Assembly: GCF_031458325.1 (NCBI RefSeq)
Contig: NZ_JAVDYG010000001.1
Coordinates: 4,154,001-4,218,000, forward strand
Reading direction: 5' to 3'
Length of the DNA stretch: 64,000 bases
From: Nocardioides marmoribigeumensis
GTDB taxonomy: Bacteria > Actinomycetota > Actinomycetes > Propionibacteriales > Nocardioidaceae
This document shows, piece after piece, positions 37,772 through 47,450 of this stretch. Made by a program: the position numbers and the translations under genes. The notes under the pieces are model-generated. The model was given only the letters and a program-made list of their open reading frames with translations, had not been told where the DNA came from and made no database searches. How positions within the stretch are numbered: the stretch's first letter is position 1; every line of letters begins with the position of its first letter.

Positions 37772-39046
37772 TCAGGCGGGGTTCTCGACCACGAGGACGG
37801 CGATGTCGTCGTCGGCGGCGGAGCCGACCATGCGGTCGATCACGGCCTCGGTCAGGTCGGCGGTGGAGACCTGCTCACGCAGGCAGTCGCCGACGACCTG
37901 CGTGAGACGGGCGAGGCCGGCGTCCAGGGGCTCGTCGCGTCGCTCGACGAGGCCGTCGGTGTAGAGCAGGACCCGAGCCCCCGGCTCGAGCAGCGTCGTG
38001 GTGTCGGTGCGGCCGACCCGGTGCTGCACCCCGAGCAGCAGGCCGTCGGGGACCTCGATCAGCTCCACCTCGCCGCCGGGGTGGATCAGCAGCGGCGGCG
38101 GGTGACCGGCGCTGGACCAGCTCATCGCGAGCATCCCGGGAGACACCTCCGGCACTCGGGTCACCCGACCCACCAGCGCGCTGGCCATCACCTCCAGCCG
38201 GAGCCCGAGGACCGCCAGGTCGAGGCGACGAAGGACGCTGGCGGGGCTGGTGTCCTCCATCCAGGTGAGGACCCGCAGCATGCTCTTGAGCTGGCCCATG
38301 GACGCCGCCGCCCGGGTGTCGTGCCCCAGCACGTCGCCGATCACGATGGTGGTCGCCGTGGGGAGGTCGATGACGTCGTACCAGTCGCCGCCGACCTGGT
38401 CCACCGCAGGGCGGTAGCTCGCGACCAGGCCGAGGTGCTCCACCTCGGGCAGGGCGCTGAGCAGGGCGGTCTGGAGGGTCGCGGCGATGGACCGGTCGTG
38501 GGCGAGGGCCTCGGCGAGCTGCCGGTTGACCGTCTCCAGCTCCGCGGCCCGGAGCCGGAGGGCGTCCTGGGCCTCGTCGACCTGCAGCTGCAGGCCCTCG
38601 GAGATCGTGTCCGCCAGCACCCTGGCGGCGCGCGCGTCGACCAGCTCGGTGACGTCCTCGGTGTAGTGCACGACCAGGTCGGCGCGACCGTCCGCGCCCA
38701 TGAGCGGCACCTCGACGACGTTCCACAGCCGACGGTCGAACGCGCCGGAGGCGTTGGGGATGTTGTAGGGGTACTCCTGGAGCCGCTGCGTGCGCCCGTG
38801 CTCGATCGCGCCCATCATCACGTTCTTCAGCGACTGGGCCTGGCTCGGGCCCGGTGCCTCGGGGTCGTCACCGAAGACGTCGAAGACGTTGCGGCCCGCG
38901 ATGTCCTCCAGCTCCATGCCGACGGCCTGGAGGTACGCCGGGTTGGCGTGCACCATCGTCAGGTCCCGGTCGAAGACGAGGAGCGCGACCGGGGTCGCGT
39001 CGAAGACGTCCGCCAGCCGATCAGGACTGATCGGGGGCATGCTCAC
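37772..39046 (-). CDS. PAS-domain PP2C (SpoIIE-type) protein phosphatase
   Basis: 424 residues. PAS domain about 8-130 (VFDRDLTMVHANPAYLQAVG), a coiled linker about 135-185 (QVDEAQDALRLRAAELETVN), then a SpoIIE/RsbU PP2C domain with metal residues in GGDWYDVIDL, IGDVLGHD, SSAGHPPP and LLYTDGLVERRD. Family role: dephosphorylates anti-anti-sigma factors in stress signalling; no partner kinase is next to it. GTG 39046 or ATG 39040 may be the start (GAGGTG lies upstream). Confidence 0.93.
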   Translation of the reverse strand: MSMPPISPDRLADVFDATPVALLVFDRDLTMVHANPAYLQAVGMELEDIAGRNVFDVFGDDPEAPGPSQAQSLKNVMMGAIEHGRTQRLQEYPYNIPNASGAFDRRLWNVVEVPLMGADGRADLVVHYTEDVTELVDARAARVLADTISEGLQLQVDEAQDALRLRAAELETVNRQLAEALAHDRSIAATLQTALLSALPEVEHLGLVASYRPAVDQVGGDWYDVIDLPTATTIVIGDVLGHDTRAAASMGQLKSMLRVLTWMEDTSPASVLRRLDLAVLGLRLEVMASALVGRVTRVPEVSPGMLAMSWSSAGHPPPLLIHPGGEVELIEVPDGLLLGVQHRVGRTDTTTLLEPGARVLLYTDGLVERRDEPLDAGLARLTQVVGDCLREQVSTADLTEAVIDRMVGSAADDDIAVLVVENPA

Positions 39047-39185
39047 CGAGCACCTCGTTCCGGGTCGTCTCGCCGAGGGTGATGGCCGCCCGACCCCCTC
39101 GGTGGGCCATCATGCCTCCCCGCAGGTGCGCTGTCCCCGATTGACGGTGCGCCGGAGTGGGAGAGCGCTCTGACAGGCTGGACGC

Positions 39186-39980
39186 ATGATGATCCGGCCC
39201 GCCGAGCTCGCGGCGATCAAGCGGGGGGAGATCGACCTGGCCTTCCGCCGGTGGGACAGGCCGCGGGTCAAGGTCGGGACCCGGCTCCGCACGGGGGTCG
39301 GGCTGGTCGAGATCACCTCGGTCGAGCGGGTGACGGTCTCGTCGCTGCGTGCCGACGACGCCCGGAGAGCGGGGGCGGCGAGCCTGGCCGCGCTCAAGGA
39401 GGCCGTGTCCTACCGCGACGACCGCCCGCTGTGGCGCATCGGCCTGCGTCATGCCGGTCCCGACCCGCGCGAGGCCCTGCGCGACCAGGTGCCGGACGCC
39501 ACCGAGGTGGCCGAGATCCTCGCGTGGCTGGACCGCCTCGACCAGGCTGCGCCGCACGGTCCCTGGACGAGGGCGACGCTGGAGGCCATCGACCGCTCCC
39601 CCGGCGTCCGGGCACCCGAGCTGGCGGCCGCGCTCGGTCGCGAGACCCAGGAGTGGAAGCGGGACGTCCGCAAGCTCAAGGAGAAGGGCCTCACCGAGTC
39701 GCTCGCCATCGGCTACCGGCTGGCCCCGCGGGGCGAGGTGGTCCTCGACCACGGCGGCCCACCCCGGGAGCGGGCACCGCGGCCCTCGGGCACACCGCTG
39801 CCTCGCAGCATCGGCGCCCCGGCGACCCGCGCGCTGCGCGCCCAGGCGGTGCACTCGCTCGAGCAGCTCGTGGACTGGTCGGAGAGCGAGCTGCGCGCGC
39901 TGCACGGCGTGGGGCCGCTGGCCGTCGCCCGGCTGCGTGAGGCCCTCGCGGAGCAGGGCAGAGGGCTGCGCGGCGACTGA
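39186..39980 (+). CDS. ASCH-like domain protein with C-terminal helix-hairpin-helix
   Basis: 264 residues, not a named family. The N-terminal 50 residues (MIRPAELAAIKRGEIDLAFR, then a beta-rich VKVGTRLRTGVGLVEITSV) look like an ASCH/PUA-type RNA-binding fold. The middle (about 120-185) has the look of a winged helix (DRSPGVRAPELAAALGR). The C-terminus (LRALHGVGPLAVARLREAL) is a helix-hairpin-helix like that of RNA polymerase alpha. A composite nucleic-acid-binding protein is inferred. A CAGGCT 6 nt before ATG 39186 imitates the leaderless hexamers but lacks the first T. Confidence 0.6.
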   Translation: MMIRPAELAAIKRGEIDLAFRRWDRPRVKVGTRLRTGVGLVEITSVERVTVSSLRADDARRAGAASLAALKEAVSYRDDRPLWRIGLRHAGPDPREALRDQVPDATEVAEILAWLDRLDQAAPHGPWTRATLEAIDRSPGVRAPELAAALGRETQEWKRDVRKLKEKGLTESLAIGYRLAPRGEVVLDHGGPPRERAPRPSGTPLPRSIGAPATRALRAQAVHSLEQLVDWSESELRALHGVGPLAVARLREALAEQGRGLRGD

Positions 39981-40070
39981 CCCCGGCTCACAGGTGGCGG
40001 ACAGGTCGAGCCCACGTCCGCCCCATGGTGCCGGGTCACGCTGAGGTCATCACGACCTGAGGAGACGACC

Positions 40071-41489
40071 GTGGCGGTCACGCACACCCCCCACCCGGGC
40101 AGGATCGTCCACCGGAGGGCGCGGCACCCGCTGGGGAGCCGTGCGCGGCGCGACGCCGCCGTCCGCACGGGCGCGGGGGTCGCCCTGTGGTCGGGCCTGC
40201 TGCTGGTCTCCTACTGGTGGGCGACCGGCGGTGGGGTCGGCGACGTCCTCGCCTCCTGGGCCCAGGCTCTGGTGTCGGTCGGGCGGCTATGCGGTCTGGT
40301 CGCCAGCGTGCTGCTGCTGGTCCAGGTGGTCCTCATGGCCCGCGTGCCGCTGCTCGAGCGAGCCTTCGGCCAGGACCGGCTGGCACGCGACCACCGCATC
40401 ATCGGGTTCACCTCGTTCAACCTCATGTGGCTGCACATCGTCGCGATCACGTGGGGGTACGCCGGCGGGTCGACGCCCAACGTGCCCGCGATGCTGTGGC
40501 GGCTGGTCGTCGACTACCCCGGCATGCTGCTCGCCGCCGCCGGGACGGTCGCCCTGGTCCTCGTCGTCGTCACCTCGGTGAAGCGGGCGCGTCGCCGGCT
40601 GCGCTACGAGTCGTGGCACCTGCTCCACCTCTACGCCTACCTCGGCGCGGGCCTCGCCCTCCCGCACCAGCTGTGGACCGGGCAGCAGCTGGCCACCTCG
40701 CCCCTGCGGACCCTGTTCTGGTGGACGGCCTGGGGCGCGGCCGCGGGCAGCGTCCTGCTCTGGCGCGTCGGGCTGCCGCTGTGGCGCAACGCCCGGATGG
40801 GCCTGCGCGTCGCCGAGGTCGTGCCCGAGGGCCCCGGGGTCGCCTCGGTCCACCTCACCGGCCGGGACCTGCACCGCTTCGACCACGAGGCCGGACAGTT
40901 CTACACCTGGCGGTTCCTGGGCCGGAAGGGCTGGACGCGGGCGAACCCCTACTCGCTGTCCGCCGCCCCCGGCCCGCACCACCTGCGGATCACGGTGCAG
41001 GACGTCGGCGACGGCAGCCGTGCCGCGCACGACCTGCGGCCGGGCATGCGGGTGCTCGTCGAGGGTCCCTTCGGCCGGCTCAGCGAGCGCGCGCGGACCC
41101 AGCCCAAGGTCGCGCTGATCGCCGCCGGCGTCGGGATGGCCCCGATCCGGGCGCTGGCCGAGGGGCTCGCCTACGGTCCGGGTGAGGCGGTCGTGCTGCA
41201 GCGCTACACCGACCACCCGCTCTACGCCGCCGAGCTCGACTGGCTCGCCGACAAGCGGGGGCTGCGTGTGCTCCGGCTCCCGGGCCGCCGGCGCGGACCG
41301 CACTCCTGGCTCGGCCACGGCCTGGGGCCGGTCAGCGACCTCGACGCACTGCGCTTCTGGGTCCCCGACATCGCCGAGCGCGACGTGTTCCTGTGCGGGC
41401 CCGGGCCCTGGGGCGACCTGGTGGTGCGCGACCTGCGCGCGGCCGGGGTGCCCGAGTCCCAGATCCACTCCGAGACGTTCAGCTGGTGA
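40071..41489 (+). CDS. Ferric reductase-like transmembrane flavocytochrome (FRD + FNR domains)
   Basis: 472 residues. Residues about 30-225 form six membrane helices with candidate heme-ligand histidines H108, H122 (MWLH), H183, H186 (SWHLLH) and H199. Residues about 240-472 are an FNR-type FAD/NAD(P)H module: FAD site RANPYSLSAAP, NAD site IAAGVGMAPIRAL, C-terminal FLCGPGPW. It should carry electrons from cytosolic NAD(P)H across the membrane. GTG 40071 has GAGGAG 6 nt upstream. First gene of a three-gene unit with an FMN-binding acceptor and ApbE. Confidence 0.92.
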   Translation: MAVTHTPHPGRIVHRRARHPLGSRARRDAAVRTGAGVALWSGLLLVSYWWATGGGVGDVLASWAQALVSVGRLCGLVASVLLLVQVVLMARVPLLERAFGQDRLARDHRIIGFTSFNLMWLHIVAITWGYAGGSTPNVPAMLWRLVVDYPGMLLAAAGTVALVLVVVTSVKRARRRLRYESWHLLHLYAYLGAGLALPHQLWTGQQLATSPLRTLFWWTAWGAAAGSVLLWRVGLPLWRNARMGLRVAEVVPEGPGVASVHLTGRDLHRFDHEAGQFYTWRFLGRKGWTRANPYSLSAAPGPHHLRITVQDVGDGSRAAHDLRPGMRVLVEGPFGRLSERARTQPKVALIAAGVGMAPIRALAEGLAYGPGEAVVLQRYTDHPLYAAELDWLADKRGLRVLRLPGRRRGPHSWLGHGLGPVSDLDALRFWVPDIAERDVFLCGPGPWGDLVVRDLRAAGVPESQIHSETFSW

Positions 41490-41493
41490 TCCC

Positions 41494-41982
41494 GTGAGAC
41501 GCATCGTCCTGTGGTGCATGAGCACCCTGTCCGTCCTGGTCCTGCTGCTCGGCTACCACACCTCCACCTCCTCCACGATGGCCTCGACCCCGACGTCGGC
41601 CTACCGCTCGGGCCTGGAGCCAGGGAGCCCGAGCGCCTCGGCCGGCGGCGCCTCCTCGGGCACGTCCACCGGCAAGCGGGCCTCGTCGAGCGCGCACGCG
41701 CACCCGGCCAGGACCGTGAACGGTGACACCGTGGCGACCCAGTGGGGGCCCGTGCAGGTCTCGCTCAAGGTCAAGGGGAGGCAGATCACCGAGGTCTCGG
41801 TGCCGGTCTACCCGAGCGGCAGCTCCACGGACTCGCAGATCAACGGCTACGCCCTGCCCGTCCTGGTCCGGGAGACCCTGGACCAGCAGAGTGCCCAGAT
41901 CGACATGGTGAGCGGCGCGACCGTCACCAGCACCGGCTACGTGCAGTCGCTGCAGAGCGCGCTCGACCGGGCCGGGCTGTGA
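41494..41982 (+). CDS. Extracytoplasmic FMN-binding protein (flavinylation substrate)
   Basis: 162 residues. One N-terminal membrane anchor (IVLWCMSTLSVLVLLLGY), a Ser/Thr/Ala-rich linker (about 24-70), then an FMN_bind domain ending in DMVSGATVTSTGYVQSL. S140-G-A-T143 is the motif to which ApbE attaches FMN through a phosphoester on Thr. GTG 41494 is 4 bp after the reductase stop. It probably accepts electrons from the upstream flavocytochrome on the outer face of the membrane. Confidence 0.92.
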   Translation: MRRIVLWCMSTLSVLVLLLGYHTSTSSTMASTPTSAYRSGLEPGSPSASAGGASSGTSTGKRASSSAHAHPARTVNGDTVATQWGPVQVSLKVKGRQITEVSVPVYPSGSSTDSQINGYALPVLVRETLDQQSAQIDMVSGATVTSTGYVQSLQSALDRAGL

Positions 41983-42791
41983 GCGCCACGGCGGTCCACC
42001 GCCGGGTCGCGCACGTGATGGGGATGCCCATCTCGCTGGCGCTGCGCGGCCGCCACACCACCGACGCCGCAGCCGACCGCGCGTGGGAGGCCGTGCTCGC
42101 GTCGCTGCGCGAGACCGACGCGGTCTTCAGCACCTACCGGCCCGACTCGTGGGTCTCCCGGCTCGGTCGTGACGAGGTGAGCGTCGCCGACTGCCCGCCC
42201 GAGGTGGCCGAGGTGCTCGCCCTCGGCGAGGCCGCCCGGGCGCAGTCCGCCGGCGTCTTCGACGTACGACGGCCAGGGGCGGGGGGCGTGACCGTCCTGG
42301 ACCCCAGCGGGGTCGTCAAGGGGTGGGCCGTGGAGCGGGCGGCCGAGGCACTGCGACGGGTCGAGGACACCGACTGGTGCCTCTCGGCCGGTGGCGACAT
42401 GGTGTGCCACGTGGCGCGTGCCGATGGGGAGCCGTGGCAGGTCGGGGTGGAGGACCCGCTCGACCCTCGACGGGTGGTGGCCCGGGTGCCGGTGCGACGC
42501 GGGGCGGTGGCCACGTCCGGCACCGCCCATCGTGGTGAGCACCTGGTCGACGCGCGCACCGGACGGCCGCCCCGCGGCGTCGCCTCGGTGACGGTGGTCG
42601 GGCCCGACCTCACGTGGGCGGACCTGGACGCGACGTCCGCCTACGCCCAGGGCACGGCCGCCCTGGACTGGCTGCGCTCCCGGGAGGGGCGGTGCGGCGT
42701 CGTGGTGTGGTCCGACGGGCGCGCCGAGGTCTTCGGTGCCCCTGGTCCCCCGGACGTCCGGGGGCCCAAGGCGCGTCAGAGCGTGGAGTAG
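41979..42791 (+). CDS. apbE: FAD:protein FMN transferase
   Basis: 270 residues. Mg-dependent transfer of FMN from FAD to Thr of SGAT motifs. Recognised from AGGDM near residue 130, ATSGTAHRGEHLVDARTG (substrate/metal loop) and ADLDATSAYAQG. It is short for ApbE (often 300-350) and has no signal peptide, so it may act in the cytosol or be membrane-associated through partners. GTG 41979 overlaps the FMN-binding protein stop as GTGA. Its 3' end overlaps the convergent GH6 gene by 16 bp. Confidence 0.93.
   Translation: MSATAVHRRVAHVMGMPISLALRGRHTTDAAADRAWEAVLASLRETDAVFSTYRPDSWVSRLGRDEVSVADCPPEVAEVLALGEAARAQSAGVFDVRRPGAGGVTVLDPSGVVKGWAVERAAEALRRVEDTDWCLSAGGDMVCHVARADGEPWQVGVEDPLDPRRVVARVPVRRGAVATSGTAHRGEHLVDARTGRPPRGVASVTVVGPDLTWADLDATSAYAQGTAALDWLRSREGRCGVVVWSDGRAEVFGAPGPPDVRGPKARQSVE
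42747..42764. terminator. 18-bp palindrome at the apbE 3' end
   Basis: A perfect palindrome with 9-bp arms inside the last codons of apbE, 12 bp beyond the convergent GH6 stop. With no loop spacer it would fold with a shortened stem. Possible bidirectional terminator. Confidence 0.4.
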
Positions 42792-43963
42792 GGCGAGGTC
42801 TGCACGAGCTTGACGGCACGGTCGAGGTCGAACGGGTCGGCCTGCTCGTAGAGCCACGGCCGGCCGAACCACATGTAGGCGTCGCAGAAGCTCGCCGCCT
42901 TGCGGCGTGCGGTCGCCGAGAGCCCCCACAGCGGGTTGGCGACGTCCATCGTCGGGGGGATGCCGAGGGTCACGCAGCCGCTGTCGAGGACGGTCTCGCA
43001 CACCCGGGCGTTGTCGAAGTTCGTGCCCCTGTAGGTGTAGCCGGCGAAACCCTTGCCGTTGGACGAGGTGTTGACGATGAACCGCTTGCCCCTGATGCCG
43101 CGGAGGTAGAGCTCGCGCACCACGGCGCCACCGAAGCGGACCTCGCGCTCGGTCGGGCTGTAGTGCGTGGCGTTGAGGGCGAACCCCCGGACGTACTGGA
43201 CCCCGGCGGGGATGAGCAGCTGCGCGGCACGCTTGACGTCGTCACGCAGCCAGTCGCCCGCGCCGGCGTCGATGTAGACCGCCGCGTTGGGCAGCGAGCC
43301 GAGCTTGCGTGCCGAGTAGGCGATCAGGCTCGAGTAGACCTTGGAGCCGCGGGGGGCGCAGAGCGCGAAGGGACCGTCCGCCTGGAGGACAACGGCCACG
43401 TGGGCGTTGCCGATCCCCTGGGCGAACGCGTCGGTCCAGCGCCGGTAGAACGCCCTCTGGCTGGTCGTGGGCAGTGATGTGCACGCGGCGTGCTCCCACG
43501 GCTTCATCGCGAAGGTGGTGAGCTGGACCAGGGCGTCGGGGTCGCCCGCCTGGGCGTTGGCGATGTGGCTGCGCACCTTGCTGGCGAGGTCACGCGGCTT
43601 GATCCACGCGCCGAACCACTTCGACTTGGGACGCAGCGCGATCTCGGCGAGCAGGTCCCGGGTGTCCCCCGTCGACCTGAGGTAGGGCTGCCACGCCTGC
43701 TCCTGGTTGCCCATGTAGACCCCCCACGTGCGGTCCGCCAACGGGTTGGTGGGGTTCCGCGGGTTGGCCGCCCAGCGGCCGTAGACGGTCGTGGACGCCA
43801 CGTCGGTGACCCGGCCCGACACGGCCGGGCCCGAGGGTGCCGCAGCGGGCACGGTCGAGGGCGCGGCGACGCCGGCCAGGACGACCAGCGGCAGGCACGC
43901 GCCCAGCGTGCGGGCGACCAGGCGACCGCGGAGGGGGCGCGGCGCAGCAGACATGGACGACAT
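42776..43963 (-). CDS. Secreted glycoside hydrolase family 6 protein
   Basis: 395 residues. Signal peptide about 1-40 (LVARTLGACLPLVVLAGVA) then a GH6-like (beta-1,4-glucanase) domain: WGVYMGNQEQAWQPY, FAMKPWEHAACTSL, VAVVLQADGPFALC, VYIDAGAGDWL and the C-terminal ARVCETVLDSGCVT to MWFGRPWLYEQ, where the substrate-cleft Trp residues lie. The second ATG pair is resolved by GGAGG 5 nt before ATG 43963. No cellulose-binding domain is visible. Substrate may be cellulose-like or a self glycan; not determined. Confidence 0.85.
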   Translation of the reverse strand: MSSMSAAPRPLRGRLVARTLGACLPLVVLAGVAAPSTVPAAAPSGPAVSGRVTDVASTTVYGRWAANPRNPTNPLADRTWGVYMGNQEQAWQPYLRSTGDTRDLLAEIALRPKSKWFGAWIKPRDLASKVRSHIANAQAGDPDALVQLTTFAMKPWEHAACTSLPTTSQRAFYRRWTDAFAQGIGNAHVAVVLQADGPFALCAPRGSKVYSSLIAYSARKLGSLPNAAVYIDAGAGDWLRDDVKRAAQLLIPAGVQYVRGFALNATHYSPTEREVRFGGAVVRELYLRGIRGKRFIVNTSSNGKGFAGYTYRGTNFDNARVCETVLDSGCVTLGIPPTMDVANPLWGLSATARRKAASFCDAYMWFGRPWLYEQADPFDLDRAVKLVQTSPYSTL

Positions 43964-44395
43964 TTCTTCCTCCCACAAGAAATCCGCGACGAGGCCTCGT
44001 GGGGATGAGGTCCCGACCACGACAGGTCCTTGGTCCCGATCATGACAAAGAGGCCGGGGGGTCGGGCGGGACTTTCGCGCCATCTGTGACCCGTGTGGCC
44101 AGAGGGGCGAATGAGGTCGCCGCACGCGTCTAGACCGGGCGGGAAGATGTGCGCGTGACGAGGAGGTCCCGGCAGACCGCTGCGGAACGTCTTGAGTCAT
44201 CCCATAACGGGATCAACCGTGCGCCGACGGAACGTCGCACTGCCCTGGAGGGGAGCTGCGTCACCCCGGAGGTGCTCGAGGGCGAGGATTCGGCCGTCCC
44301 GGGCGGGGGCAGACACCAGGCAGGCGGGCGGGAACAGGACCTAGGTCCTGTACGGTTCCCGCAACCGGGATGAGGGACGTGTGGGAGAGAAGCTC
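43964..44395. other. 432-bp divergent regulatory region between GH6 and CAP genes
   Basis: No convincing gene. On the GH6 side a 15-nt near-direct repeat (GGTCCCGAyCAyGAC at 44009-44023 and 44032-44046, 13/15 identical, 23-bp period) and a 12-bp palindrome (43989-44000) lie upstream of the start. On the CAP side is a nested dyad at 44328-44362. A 74-codon open frame at 44149-44373 has no Shine-Dalgarno and atypical composition. Confidence 0.5.
44328..44362 (+). promoter_or_regulatory. Nested palindrome over the promoter of the CAP-protein gene
   Basis: Outer arms GCGGGAAC (44328-44335) and GTTCCCGC (44355-44362) enclose the perfect 16-bp palindrome CAGGACCTAGGTCCTG (44335-44350). TACGGT (44351-44356), a good -10, lies between the inner and outer right arms. 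A repressor bound here would cover the promoter. Confidence 0.6.
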
Positions 44396-44914
44396 ATGTC
44401 GAAGCGTCGTGGATCGTCCGCTCTGGGCGCGCTGGGCGCGCTGGGCGCGCTGGTCGCCGGGTTCGCCCTGCTGCTGTCGCCGTTCGCCGTGCCGCAGGCG
44501 CAGGCGGCGTACTCCTGGGAGGGCGCCAGCGCCTCCGCGCTGCAGGACTACGCCAACCGCCTGGTCACCCAGGTCAACAAGCGCCGCGCCTCCCACGGCC
44601 TGCCGGCGCTCAGGATGAACACCTGCGTGGACGGGTTCTCCAGCTCCTGGGCGACCTGGCTGGACACCTACGACAAGTTCCAGCACGCCGACCTGGGCAG
44701 GCTGATGAACCGCTGCAGCCTGGTCTACGCCGCCGAGAACCTCGCGGGCTGGTCGGGCAGCGTCGCCCCCAGCAACGTGGTCAAGCTCTGGATGAACAGC
44801 GACGGCCACCGGCAGAACATCCTGTCCAGCAGGGCCCGTCGGGTCGGCGTGACGGTCGTCTACGACAGGTCGCGCCGTCAGTACCTCGCGGTGATGGAGT
44901 TCGCCCGCCTCTGA
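44396..44914 (+). CDS. Secreted CAP/SCP-superfamily protein
   Basis: 172 residues. Signal peptide about 1-38 containing a (LGA)3 run encoded by a 9-bp tandem repeat, with AQA before AYSWEG as the likely cleavage site. The CAP domain follows: VNKRRASHGLPALRMN, ENLAGWSG and the signature NVVKLWMNSDGHRQNIL. Conserved Cys pair (C79, C104) may form a disulfide. ATG 44396 is preferred over GTG 44381 for the GGGAGAG before it. The role of bacterial CAP proteins is poorly known. Confidence 0.9.
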   Translation: MSKRRGSSALGALGALGALVAGFALLLSPFAVPQAQAAYSWEGASASALQDYANRLVTQVNKRRASHGLPALRMNTCVDGFSSSWATWLDTYDKFQHADLGRLMNRCSLVYAAENLAGWSGSVAPSNVVKLWMNSDGHRQNILSSRARRVGVTVVYDRSRRQYLAVMEFARL

Positions 44915-44920
44915 GGGCGG

Positions 44921-46372
<1,452 letters not shown>

Positions 46373-46463
46373 GGTCGCCCGCCCGTCGGACCTGTGGAGA
46401 GCCGGAGCAGGGCTTCGCCGGGGTCCTGCATCCTGACGCCTCCCGATCCGAGGAGGACGTGTC

Positions 46464-47438
46464 ATGGATGTGGATCTGTCGAAGATCGACCACGAGCTGT
46501 GTCTGGTGCTCGAGCGGCTGACCCGCGAGCAGGGCCCCCTGGAGGGCGGCTGGCTCGTGGCCCGGGCGCGCCGGGAGCTGCGCGACGCTCGGGTCGACCA
46601 TGACGCGATCGTCTCCGCGGTCGATTCCTCCACCTTGCTCGCCTGGCTCCCGACCGGTGAGGTCGCTCACCTGGGCGAGGTCCTGGACGGAGCCATCCTG
46701 ACCCTGCGGGTGCGGGCGGGGCTGGCGGGGCGCACCGACCTATGGTGCTCGGTCTCCGTCCAGCCCCTGCTCAACCTGGCCGCGTGCGCTCCGATCCCGC
46801 TGGCTGACGGCAGTGGGGTGGTCTCCCGGCCTGACACCGGTCACGAGGTGCTGGTGGGCCCGCCGGGGTGGCTTCCCCCGGTCGACCGCTACGAGGTCAT
46901 CGGACTACGCCTGGGTGGAGGTCGCCTCTCGGTCGAGCGGGTCGACGAGGCGTCCTACCCCGACCTGGAGGAACAGCAGAGGGTCAAGGAGCTGCTGGTC
47001 AAGCACTACCGGCTCGAACGCTGGTTCGTCGGCGAGGACGACCTCGCCTCTCGGCCGGCGGAGGTGGTCAGGGCCCTCGCCCACGCGCGGCTCGAGGACC
47101 CGCACCTGCTCTGCGCGCCGCACCCACCCCTGGAGGAGCTGCTCCACCTCGCCCTGCGGAAGGACGAGGAGCACCACTACTGGCGCGACTACGCCGCCCA
47201 GGTCGAGGGGACGTCGTCCTTCTGGGTCGGGGGCATGCCCGACGCCTTGCACCACGAGCTCTCGGCTCGCGCGCGTCTCTACGGCATGTCCTTCGACCAG
47301 TACGTCGTGGCGGTGCTCGGTCAAGCGGCGTGGCGCACGCCGTTCGCCGAGGACATGGGGCCGTGGCAGGACTGGGACCCCTCTCCTCCCGACCAGGAGG
47401 CCGCCCCGGTGGTCGCCATCTCCGATCCCGCACGATGA
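46464..47438 (+). CDS. Unrecognised 324-residue protein beside Uma2
   Basis: No known family recognised. Soluble, acidic, no signal peptide or membrane segment. Features: WLVARARRELRDARVDHDA near the start, a proline-flanked central VGPPGWLPPVDRYEVIGLRL, and a histidine-rich segment DEEHHYWRDYAAQVEG followed by MPDALHHELSARARLYGMSFDQYVVAVLG. That last part resembles a ribbon-helix-helix/HicB-like C-terminus (DALHHELSARARLYGMSFDQYV), which would be a DNA-binding antitoxin-style tail. AGGAGG lies 7 nt before the ATG. It ends 12 bp before the Uma2 gene. Confidence 0.6.
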   Translation: MDVDLSKIDHELCLVLERLTREQGPLEGGWLVARARRELRDARVDHDAIVSAVDSSTLLAWLPTGEVAHLGEVLDGAILTLRVRAGLAGRTDLWCSVSVQPLLNLAACAPIPLADGSGVVSRPDTGHEVLVGPPGWLPPVDRYEVIGLRLGGGRLSVERVDEASYPDLEEQQRVKELLVKHYRLERWFVGEDDLASRPAEVVRALAHARLEDPHLLCAPHPPLEELLHLALRKDEEHHYWRDYAAQVEGTSSFWVGGMPDALHHELSARARLYGMSFDQYVVAVLGQAAWRTPFAEDMGPWQDWDPSPPDQEAAPVVAISDPAR

Positions 47439-47450
47439 GGGTGCGGCACA

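Noticed and set aside
44149-44373. A 74-codon open frame in the GH6/CAP intergenic region
   Set aside because: No Shine-Dalgarno, no leaderless hexamer, composition unlike the surrounding proteins, and it overlaps the nested promoter palindrome.
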